Source: Bacillota bacterium
GTDB taxonomy: Bacteria; Bacillota; Clostridia; Tissierellales; MES13
DNA length: 33,164 nucleotides
Reading direction: 5' to 3'
Assembly: GCA_009711785.1 (NCBI GenBank)
Contig: VENA01000007.1
Coordinates: 1 to 33,164, forward strand
In this document: positions 25,201 through 32,329 of the stretch, piece after piece
Numbering within the stretch: position 1 is the first letter of the stretch
How the letters are laid out: the number at the start of each line of letters is the position of its first letter
Notes under the pieces: model-generated
What the model saw: only the letters and a program-made list of their open reading frames with translations
What the model was told of the DNA's origin: nothing
The model's database searches: none
Translations under genes and position numbers: made by a program

Positions 25201-26508
25201 TTAAGCTGTCTTATTAAACCTTTTTTTCCATGCATATAATCCCAGGGCAACACCTATAACTCCATAGGAGATGAAGTTTCTGAAAAACTCTCCTATCTGT
25301 GCATCTCCAAATATATTTTGAGCTGCTCTAGGTGAAACTATAAATAATGTATGGAATAAAATAACTCCAAGTATAGCCTGCCCTACTGTTGCCTTTGTAA
25401 CGGATGCACCACCTATAAGTATTGCTGCTATAGAGAAAAGTGCTATCTGCACGTGACTACCATAGGTATTCATTATACCCATATTTTGAAGAAATATTAT
25501 CTGTCCCCATCCTGCTAATACAGTTGATATAGTTATAGCTATAACTCTTATTTTATTAACATTAATCCCAGAAACACTGGCTATATGTTTATCTTGACCA
25601 ACCGTTCTAAACTTTTGACCTAACTTTGTCTTAACTATAAGTATATGAAATACCCCTGAAAGAGCTACTAAACCAAGGGTTGCTAAAGGTATTTTTAACA
25701 TTCTAAGGGGTTGTAAATTTATAGGTATACCTATATTAAATGTAAATAATAAACCCATTATTATTAAAAGAGCACTTAATCCTAAAAATGCAAAATATTT
25801 TGGTCTATACACTTTAACTATTAGTTTCTCTTCATTTTTAGTTAATTGGTATATAGAAAATAAGGCTAAAAGTATACCTGCTACTATGAGTACTGGAAAT
25901 AATGGAAACTTAGCTAAATTATCTATGGAATACTTAATACCATTATTTCTAGCTAAATCAACAGTATTTCTAATACCTACTCCATCCCCTAATATTAGTA
26001 CCTTATTTGTCATAGGTATAAAGGTACCTATTCCAAAAAGGAATATAAATTGGTATATACCATTTGCAAAATATCCTGTTATCAAACTAGCAATCATCTC
26101 TTGTCCCTTTGTTTTATTAAGTAATTTACCTGTTAATATACCAAGTATAATTGCTATAGGAATAGTTAATATCCAAGCTAATATAAACCCATATATACCT
26201 GGAATCTTCCAATGAACAACCATTAATATAGCTGCTTGCCCAGCCATAGCTCCAACTGTTATCGCAAAATTAAGTCCCATACCTGCTAGTACTGGTATTA
26301 TTAAAGCTAATACTAAAAATGAATTTCTAGCAAGTCTAGTTAAAAGTTCATTTACTATAAAAAATATAGGGAGTTCAGAAAAAATAACTCCTAAAATACC
26401 TAATATTAAAAACATTATAGTAACCATATTATCAAATAACAATTTCTTTATATTTTTAGACAGACTCTGTGTATCTTCACTTTGAACATTTATTTTTTCT
26501 TCAGTCAT
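25201..26508 (-). CDS. ABC importer permease, second subunit
   Basis: A 435-residue inner-membrane permease of the branched-chain/sugar/nucleoside (BPD_transp_2) group. An N-terminal cytoplasmic stretch is followed by about ten helices. The family signature appears near ALFSIAAILIGGASVTKATVGQAILGVILFHTLF, and the cytoplasmic coupling loop near FRTVGQDKHIASVSGINVNKIRV. It is the last gene of the operon, one base after the stop of the companion permease. It pairs with that subunit as in BmpA/NupPQ-type importers. The substrate is inferred only from context (next to kamDE). Confidence 0.88.
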   Translation of the reverse strand: MTEEKINVQSEDTQSLSKNIKKLLFDNMVTIMFLILGILGVIFSELPIFFIVNELLTRLARNSFLVLALIIPVLAGMGLNFAITVGAMAGQAAILMVVHWKIPGIYGFILAWILTIPIAIILGILTGKLLNKTKGQEMIASLITGYFANGIYQFIFLFGIGTFIPMTNKVLILGDGVGIRNTVDLARNNGIKYSIDNLAKFPLFPVLIVAGILLALFSIYQLTKNEEKLIVKVYRPKYFAFLGLSALLIIMGLLFTFNIGIPINLQPLRMLKIPLATLGLVALSGVFHILIVKTKLGQKFRTVGQDKHIASVSGINVNKIRVIAITISTVLAGWGQIIFLQNMGIMNTYGSHVQIALFSIAAILIGGASVTKATVGQAILGVILFHTLFIVSPRAAQNIFGDAQIGEFFRNFISYGVIGVALGLYAWKKRFNKTA

Positions 26509-26509
26509 A

Positions 26510-27550
26510 TTATTCAGCCCCCCCTACTTTAGTCAATGCATAAAGAATTATGCCATTTTGCACTATCATTCTAAGTACCTCTGATAAATTTCCAACCTTT
26601 ATTATTTGATTAGCTATAGGTAAAGCTATAGTTAATAATCCCTGAAATAAAAATACACCTATAATAACGTGGGATATCTTAGCCTTTTTAGCTGTTGCTC
26701 CACCTATTAAAACGGCTGCAACTGCAGGAAAAGCCATCATCAAAGGAGCCATATATAACTGAAAGAAACCATAACTTTGCGCATAAATAACTATTCCAAT
26801 AGCTCCTATAACTGTGGATAATACAGTTCCTATAACTCTTGCTTTATCTACATTTATTCCTGAGGCTAAAGCAAATTTAGGATTATCCCCTGCAGCCTTC
26901 ATTGCAACCCCTAATTTACTTCTTGTAAATAACCATACTAAAAAGCACGCTCCTAAAAATGCTAATATCAAACCGGTTGGAAAATAAAAGTCTCCAATTT
27001 GGAAGGCTAAAAAGTCATTTAAAATATATGCAAAAGTTGATTCTAATGAAATAGTCAACCTTAAACCATTACCTATGGGCCATACCATCTCTGGATGTCT
27101 AAATGGTAGTACAACCCACATAATACACATAAAAGCCACTGCTGAAAATCCTGTATATGAAGCTACTACTAATTCTGAGCCCTTAATCTTATTTAATAAA
27201 ATACCATAAAATAATCCTACCATAGTAGCAAAGGGAATAGATATTAATATTGCAGCTAAAAACCCTACTAATCCCACAAAACCTAATTCTATACTTAATA
27301 TTCCTGCTAATATTCCACAAAGTATACCTAATGGTAACGCAAAATTAGGACCAATACCTGACTGTATAGCAGGTACCATTGCAAGTACTAATATACCAAA
27401 CATACCAAATCTTCTTACTATATCTCCTAAAAGAGCATCAAAGGGCATTCCAATACCTACCGCTAGTAAACATAAGGCTATAAAAAAGCTAGAAATTATC
27501 ATCCTTGGAACACCAATTTTATTAAATACCTGTTTTGCTGACTCAGTCAT
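26510..27550 (-). CDS. ABC importer permease, first subunit
   Basis: A 346-residue permease of the same family as the downstream one, with about nine or ten helices. Its coupling-loop sequence is MKAAGDNPKFALASGINVDKARVIG and the conserved glycine-rich stretch is FPAVAAVLIGGATAKKAKISHVIIG. The ATG directly follows the ATPase stop codon (TAAATG) and its ribosome site GGGGG is inside the end of the ATPase gene, so the two are translationally coupled. It forms a heterodimeric pore with the next gene product. Confidence 0.88.
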   Translation of the reverse strand: MTESAKQVFNKIGVPRMIISSFFIALCLLAVGIGMPFDALLGDIVRRFGMFGILVLAMVPAIQSGIGPNFALPLGILCGILAGILSIELGFVGLVGFLAAILISIPFATMVGLFYGILLNKIKGSELVVASYTGFSAVAFMCIMWVVLPFRHPEMVWPIGNGLRLTISLESTFAYILNDFLAFQIGDFYFPTGLILAFLGACFLVWLFTRSKLGVAMKAAGDNPKFALASGINVDKARVIGTVLSTVIGAIGIVIYAQSYGFFQLYMAPLMMAFPAVAAVLIGGATAKKAKISHVIIGVFLFQGLLTIALPIANQIIKVGNLSEVLRMIVQNGIILYALTKVGGAE

Positions 27551-29164
27551 TTATATAGCCCCCTTACCATGAGTTTTTTTATATTCTCCAGCCATCATAA
27601 GACCAAAGTCCTTATCACTATCTGTAGGTTTAAGTATACCTTCTACTTTACCTTCTGTGATGATAGCTATTCTATCACTTATAGTTCTTAATTCTGCCAA
27701 TTCACTAGAAGTCATAACTATAGTCATACCAAGTTCTTTATTAAGTTTAACTAATAAATCTAGAACAATTTTTTTAGCTCCAATATCTATACCTCTAGTA
27801 GGTTCAGAAACAAGTAATACTTTAGGCTCTAAAGTAATAGCTCTAGCAACACATACCTTTTGTTGATTTCCTCCGCTAAGTCTTCTAGTTAATTGTTCTG
27901 GTCCTGTACATCTTATATCTAAATCCTTTATCATTTTTAATGCATGATCTCTTATTCTTTTTTTATCTAGTTGAGTAAACACTCCAAATCTCTTTATAAA
28001 TTCATCTTTAATCTGCATTGTTGTAACAACTATATTTTGCTCTATTGAAGTGTCTAATAAAAGTCCTACACCCCTTCTATCTTCAGAAACAAATGCAAGC
28101 CCCTTCATTAAAGATTTCTTTGTATCATTAAGACTTAATTTTTCCCCATCTAATATAATTTCACCACTGGTTTCATACATCCCCATAATACCATTAGATA
28201 CGCCTATTTTACCTTGTCCAGCAAGTCCACCTATACCTAATATCTCTCCTTTTCTAACATTAAGATCTATACCCTTTACTTCTTCTCCTGGCATTTTCAC
28301 CTTAAGGTTTTTCATAGAAAGTATTATTTCTGAATCTTTATTCGTAGCATTTGAATTCTCTTCAGTTTTATTAGTAACATTAACTTTTCTACCTACCATA
28401 AGTTCAGCTAATTCATTTACATCTGTTTTTTCAGTTTTTCTAGTTGCTACTAATTCACCATCCCTAAGTATGGTTACATTATCAGCTGCCTGTATGACCT
28501 CATTCAATCTGTGAGTGATAAATAATATGGATATGCCTTTTTCTGTTAGTCTTTTCATAGCATTTATTAAATTCTCAGCTTCACTTTCAGTAAGTACAGC
28601 AGTAGGTTCATCAAATACTAATAATTTTATACCCCTTTTATCTATTTCTCTCGCTATCTCTATAAACTGCATATGCCCAACAGGTAGTCCAGCTACTTTA
28701 ACCCATTCTTCAATATCTAATCCTAAAGTATCTGAAGCCTTCCTAGCGTCTTTTTTCATTTTTTTAGTGTCTAAAAATTTTAATGAATCACGCTTTAAAT
28801 GTTTAGTAATAAAATTATTCTTAGTTATCTCTCTATTAAGTTTAATATTCTCTGTAAGAGTAAATTCTGGAATAAGCATAAACTCTTGATGTACCATACC
28901 TATACCAAGTTCCATAGCTTGATTAGGAGATTCTATCTTAGTATATTTTCCATCTATTTTAACCTCTCCACTAAAACCTCCTGTAGAATGGATTACAGGC
29001 ATACCAAATAAGATATTCATAAGAGTTGATTTCCCTGCACCATTTTCTCCTAGTAAAGCATGTATTTCTCCTGGCTTAACGGAAAGATTAACTCCCTTTA
29101 AGACTTTGTTTCCGAAATATTCCTTTTCTATATTTTTCATCTGCAAAGTATATTTATTCTGCAT
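27551..29164 (-). CDS. Sugar/nucleoside-type ABC importer ATPase with two ABC domains
   Basis: A 537-residue tandem ATPase. ABC domain 1 (about 7-250) has Walker A GENGAGKST, a signature-like VGHMQFIEIAREI and Walker B LLVFDEPTAVLTESE. ABC domain 2 (about 280-525) has the degenerate Walker A GLAGQGKIGV, a good signature RLSGGNQQKVCVARA and VLLVSEPTRGIDIGAK. This asymmetry is typical of RbsA/YufO-type proteins that serve two-permease importers. ATG 29164 is preferred over the in-frame TTG just upstream, since GGGGGGAG lies seven bases away. A strong hairpin separates it from the binding-protein gene. Confidence 0.93.
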   Translation of the reverse strand: MQNKYTLQMKNIEKEYFGNKVLKGVNLSVKPGEIHALLGENGAGKSTLMNILFGMPVIHSTGGFSGEVKIDGKYTKIESPNQAMELGIGMVHQEFMLIPEFTLTENIKLNREITKNNFITKHLKRDSLKFLDTKKMKKDARKASDTLGLDIEEWVKVAGLPVGHMQFIEIAREIDKRGIKLLVFDEPTAVLTESEAENLINAMKRLTEKGISILFITHRLNEVIQAADNVTILRDGELVATRKTEKTDVNELAELMVGRKVNVTNKTEENSNATNKDSEIILSMKNLKVKMPGEEVKGIDLNVRKGEILGIGGLAGQGKIGVSNGIMGMYETSGEIILDGEKLSLNDTKKSLMKGLAFVSEDRRGVGLLLDTSIEQNIVVTTMQIKDEFIKRFGVFTQLDKKRIRDHALKMIKDLDIRCTGPEQLTRRLSGGNQQKVCVARAITLEPKVLLVSEPTRGIDIGAKKIVLDLLVKLNKELGMTIVMTSSELAELRTISDRIAIITEGKVEGILKPTDSDKDFGLMMAGEYKKTHGKGAI

Positions 29165-29196
29165 CAATAAACTCCCCCCTTAAATGTGTCCTAGAT

Positions 29197-29230
29197 TAGT
29201 ATAAGGTTACCGAACGGTAACCTTATACTA
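29197..29230 (-). promoter_or_regulatory. Intercistronic 16-bp hairpin without U-tract
   Basis: TAGTATAAGGTTACCG (29197-29212) and CGGTAACCTTATACTA (29215-29230) are perfectly complementary, with only two bases between them. On the minus strand the stem is followed by ATCTAGGACAC, not a T run. It lies between the binding-protein gene and the ATPase gene, where such stems often protect the upstream message and lower the downstream one. It could also act as a weak terminator. Confidence 0.75.
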
Positions 29231-29253
29231 TTATTTAATTGAATTAAAGAGAT

Positions 29254-30396
29254 TTAATAGTTAACAAAATCAACTAATACAGTGAAGTAATTATCATATT
29301 TCTTTCCGCCTTCTTCTAGCTTATTAACCTGTACGTCAGTATCTGCATATGAACTAAATTTTTCTTTAATAGCTTCTATATCTACCTTTCCATCTAATTC
29401 TCCCTCTATATAAGCTTTAGCATAAGCAGCTCCACCTTCTATAAACATCATATTAGCTGGAACTGGCCATGTAGAGAATCTTCCCTCTCCGCCTTTTTCT
29501 TTTATAATTCTTCTAGTTTCATCTATCACATAGTCAATATCAGCTTTTTTGTCTTCAGGTATTTCTAAGCTCAATGCTGAAGGGAAACCATGATATGGTG
29601 AAGGACAACATGGCTGTGGATATATAGCTCCCTCTTCTAACGAAGCACTTATTAGTGGTACCTGCATAGAACAGTTAGTACTAAAGAAAGCTGTATCTTT
29701 TCCATATTTCTCTACCATTCTTGGTACATCTTCAAGTATAAATTGCTGTGCTCCTGATACACCTGCATCACCTGTTGGGTCCGGAGCTGAAGCATCTACA
29801 AATTCTAATCCTATTTCTTTACAAGTTTCTTTCATTATGTCTCTTCTTGCTGCAAGAAGTGGATAAGACATATGTCTTGGGAATGAATAGTGTACAAATA
29901 CCTTAGCACCTTGCTTTTTAGCCTGATTTGGCACAGTTTCACCCATAGCTATTTCATCCATTTGGAATACAACGTCTGCTTTAGATGCGATATCATTTGG
30001 ATTTTCTCCAGGAGTTCCAGCGATGAATAATATATCTTCTCTAATTTCTCTTGCCTTAGCGATAGCAGCTGAAGTTCCCGGTACAGCTTGAGTTATTATT
30101 ATAGCTTTAACATTAGGATCTGATGCCATACTAACTACGTTTGCTATAGTAGTTTCTTGCTCATCCATAAACTTTGGTGGATAAGTCATAGTAATTACAT
30201 GTTCTTCTCCAAATTCTTTAATAACATTTTGTGCGGCATTATATTCCTCTTCATTTTGAACAACAGTACCAGTCATTATTCCTATCTTCCAATTATCTTC
30301 TGAGCCTTCATTAGTAGCACTTTCTTGACTACCACATGCAGCCAAACCTAAAATTAATGCTACTATAAGTAAACTTGATAATAATCTTTTTAACAT
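29254..30396 (-). CDS. DUF3798-type substrate-binding lipoprotein
   Basis: A 380-residue lipoprotein; the signal peptide ends in the lipobox LAAC with Cys21. The body is a two-lobed periplasmic-binding fold: GIMTGTVVQNEEEYNAAQNVI starts lobe 1, KAIIITQAVPGTSAAIAKARE and FIAGTPGENPND follow. The HYSFPRHMSYPLLAARRDIM and NCSMQVPLISASLEEGAIYPQ-type segments lie near the expected ligand cleft. The unusual QPCCPSPYHGFPSA contains a vicinal Cys pair. The pattern fits the DUF3798 family, binding proteins of undefined ligand. It is the first gene of the importer operon. The kamE/kamD genes lie 1.2 kb upstream, suggesting an amino-acid or related ligand (inference). Confidence 0.85.
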   Translation of the reverse strand: MLKRLLSSLLIVALILGLAACGSQESATNEGSEDNWKIGIMTGTVVQNEEEYNAAQNVIKEFGEEHVITMTYPPKFMDEQETTIANVVSMASDPNVKAIIITQAVPGTSAAIAKAREIREDILFIAGTPGENPNDIASKADVVFQMDEIAMGETVPNQAKKQGAKVFVHYSFPRHMSYPLLAARRDIMKETCKEIGLEFVDASAPDPTGDAGVSGAQQFILEDVPRMVEKYGKDTAFFSTNCSMQVPLISASLEEGAIYPQPCCPSPYHGFPSALSLEIPEDKKADIDYVIDETRRIIKEKGGEGRFSTWPVPANMMFIEGGAAYAKAYIEGELDGKVDIEAIKEKFSSYADTDVQVNKLEEGGKKYDNYFTVLVDFVNY

Positions 30397-30428
30397 TTGA
30401 AATCCCCCTTATATTTAAGTTTCATTTA

Positions 30429-30462
30429 AAGTCACATGACTTATCTTTAAGTCCCTCCTTTC
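30429..30462 (-). promoter_or_regulatory. DUF3798 gene leader: STAB-SD-like site plus small dyad
   Basis: GAAAGGAGGGA (30452-30462) is an almost ideal ribosome site more than 50 bases before the real start (which has its own GGGGGA). It has no start codon at a usable distance. It is identical to the core of the cry3A STAB-SD element. The dyad AAGTCA-TG-TGACTT (30429-30442) lies between it and the gene. Confidence 0.5.
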
Positions 30463-30620
30463 CTTTTTCTATTTGGTAAAATTATTTTATAAATAACATA
30501 ATATTATTTATAATATTAACTTAAATTACATGAATGCTATATCATAGGAATTAATGGTTGTATATATTTTCATCTATATGCTTTGTAACAATTAATATTC
30601 TTCTTTTTTTTTATAAAATC

Positions 30621-30640
30621 TCCACTGGATATCCAGTGGA
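30621..30640. repeat. Perfect 20-bp palindrome
   Basis: TCCACTGGAT is followed immediately by its reverse complement. As RNA it gives an 8-bp stem with ATAT loop; on the minus strand GATTTTAT follows, so it could be a weak terminator for the kamE relic. As DNA it could be an operator. Confidence 0.6.
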
Positions 30641-30663
30641 AATAAATCTATACTAATTTTCTT

Positions 30664-30917
30664 TATATCTTTCAAGGTCATAATGACCATCAAAACCTTT
30701 CATGTTCATAATGGCATCTTTATCAACTGTATGGACATCAGTCCCAGTACAAGCTCCGATAATTGTTATCTCTCTTTTTATATTTTCTTTAATATAATCT
30801 TCAACTCCGTATTTATCCATGGGGAATAGGTAATGTAAAAGAAAATTGCATCATACCATCATTTAAAATATCTCTATAGGGTTTAACCTTTGTTAAATCA
30901 ACCTTTTCTAATGCCAT
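30664..30917 (-). pseudogene. kamE relic (N-terminal and central fragment)
   Basis: The sequence starts with ATG at 30917 and MALEKVDLTKVKPY-like codons. It matches the true kamE from its start to about 32232, then skips to 32053 and continues to about 31896, where similarity stops. The jump removes 179 bp between two copies of TCCAT and breaks the frame. The remaining parts are about 95% identical to the intact gene by eye, so the duplication is fairly recent. It has no kamD sequence upstream. Confidence 0.9.
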
Positions 30918-30943
30918 TACAATTTTTTATTCCTATACTATAG

Positions 30944-30972
30944 ATATATGCTTGTCCTAGGTATTTAGAACT
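30944..30972. repeat. 29-nt repeat, copy 2
   Basis: Identical over 29 nt to 24890-24918. It lies between the two kamE fragments, 27 bases upstream of the relic's start codon. Confidence 0.85.
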
Positions 30973-30980
30973 TTTTTACT

Positions 30981-31020
30981 AATCTTTTATATAACTTCTT
31001 TTTACTATTTCAGTTGCTAT
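30981..31020 (-). pseudogene. kamE 3'-end fragment
   Basis: About 40 bases align with the last codons of kamE and the first bases after its stop (31569-31609), with about five substitutions and a 2-nt deletion that removes the stop. It translates as IATEIVKRS against IVTEMVKRN in the intact gene. It lies upstream of the other kamE fragment in the same orientation, so it is from a different copy. Confidence 0.7.
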
Positions 31021-31476
31021 TATTATTTACTGGTGGGGTTATATATGCTTCAAAGGTTAAGGATATATAATGGCTTTACCGCTACATCTTTATATGCTTA
31101 TAAGAGAAGGAATATCTTTAAAAAATGCATACGCAACAGCGTTGGTACTTCTTATAGTTTTAATTATTTTAAATAGTATTAATGTAGGATTTAATAAAAA
31201 AATAACTGCCATTATAGGACCTTCTGGATGTGGTAAATCTACATTATTAAAAACCTTTAATGCTATGATTTATGAAAATAATGAAGCTAAAATAACGGGA
31301 GATATATTTTTTAATGGGGAAAACTTATCTAATTATAATATTGAAAGAGTAAGAGAAAAAATAGGATTATATGAAGAGATTAAGGATTCATTAAATTATC
31401 GAGTATGATAAGGCAGATAATATTTTTAATAATCCAAAAGACGAGAGGACTAAAAAATATATTAGTGGAGCTTTTT
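31014..31476 (+). pseudogene. pstA-pstB relic (phosphate ABC transporter)
   Basis: Plus-strand remains of phosphate importer genes. First comes the PstA C-terminal region (LLFTGGVIYASKVKDI, then after a frame change MALPLHLYMLIREG and ALVLLIVLIILNSI). It is joined in frame to the PstB N-terminus with Walker A GPSGCGKST and GDIFFNGENLSNYNIERVREKIG. A deletion leads to YEEIKDSLNYR, the segment normally just before the ABC signature. A further deletion with a frame change leads to the PstB C-terminus EYDKADNIFNNPKDERTKKY. The reading frame 31070-31408 is therefore not a functional protein: it lacks the signature, Walker B and switch His. Confidence 0.85.
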
Positions 31477-31519
31477 TCTACCTAAAAGCACAAATTAGAT
31501 TACACTACCGTTTTAAAAC

Positions 31520-31553
31520 ATAAAAAACATGACACCTAAAATTAGATGTCATG
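31520..31553 (-). terminator. Intrinsic terminator of the kam operon
   Basis: The minus strand has CATGACATCT / AGGTGTCATG, a 10-bp stem with one wobble and a 6-nt loop, followed by TTTTTTATG. It lies about 20 bases past the kamE stop. Confidence 0.88.
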
Positions 31554-31573
31554 CATAATATTTTTAAAATCTT

Positions 31574-32329
31574 TTATATTAAATTTCTTTTTACCATTTC
31601 AGTTACTATGAAACTTGCAACATCATTAGCATAGTTTCCCGATGTAAAACCAGCATCATAGCCAAGTTCCTTAGCTAGTTCATGGGAGATTCTTGGCCCT
31701 CCACAGGCAAGAACTATTTTTTCTCTAATACCCTCAGCTTCTAAAAGCTCAACTAATTCAGTCATATTAGGAATGTGTACATTTTTCTGGGTTACTATCT
31801 GAGAAATTAGTATGGCATCGGCATCTTCCTCTATTGCCTTTGCAACTAATTCTTCATTTGGAACCTGACTTCCCATATTAATAGCATTAATCATTTTATA
31901 TCTTTCAAGGCCATAATGACCATCAAAACCTTTCATATTCATAATGGCATCTATACCAACTGTATGGGCATCAGTCCCAGTACAAGCTCCGATAATTGTT
32001 ATCTCTCTTTTTATATTTTCTTTAATATAATCTTCAACCCCATATTTATCCATAGATTCTATATCAACCTTGGGTACCTCTATCTTAGTATAATCTACTG
32101 TATGTTTACATCTACCATATACTACAAAGAAAGTATAATCTATACCTAAGTCCTCTGAATATACAACCTCTGGTTCTTCAAGTCCCATTTTTTTAGCAAG
32201 TATCCTAGCAGCTTCTAAAGCTTCATCTCCATGGGGAATAGGTAATGTAAAAGAAAATTGCATCATACCATCATTTAAAGTATCACCATAGGGTTTAACC
32301 TTTGTTAAATCAACCTTTTCTAATGCCAT
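31574..32329 (-). CDS. kamE: Lysine 5,6-aminomutase, beta subunit
   Basis: A 251-residue small subunit of the adenosylcobalamin- and PLP-dependent aminomutase. The enzyme moves the terminal amino group of D-lysine (or beta-lysine) in anaerobic lysine fermentation. The N-terminal dimerisation part is at about 1-105. The Rossmann-like B12 domain at about 108-250 has the base-off motif DAHTVG (Asp120, His122, Gly125). Lys145 in LERYKMINAI is at the position of the PLP-binding lysine of the characterised enzyme. Downstream cobalamin-contact motifs are ILISQIVTQ and LACGGPRIS. Its ATG overlaps the kamD stop by one base (TAATG), so translation is coupled. Length is normal. Confidence 0.97.
   Translation of the reverse strand: MALEKVDLTKVKPYGDTLNDGMMQFSFTLPIPHGDEALEAARILAKKMGLEEPEVVYSEDLGIDYTFFVVYGRCKHTVDYTKIEVPKVDIESMDKYGVEDYIKENIKREITIIGACTGTDAHTVGIDAIMNMKGFDGHYGLERYKMINAINMGSQVPNEELVAKAIEEDADAILISQIVTQKNVHIPNMTELVELLEAEGIREKIVLACGGPRISHELAKELGYDAGFTSGNYANDVASFIVTEMVKRNLI

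Noticed and set aside
30397..30620. Lysine riboswitch or short leader ORF before the DUF3798 gene
   Set aside because: I see no L-box-like series of conserved stems, and the only candidate start after GAAAGGAGGGA is a GTG 19 bases away giving six codons.
31070..31408. A functional small ABC ATPase
   Set aside because: The frame joins PstA and PstB pieces and lacks the ABC signature, Walker B and switch regions; the true PstB C-terminus follows out of frame.
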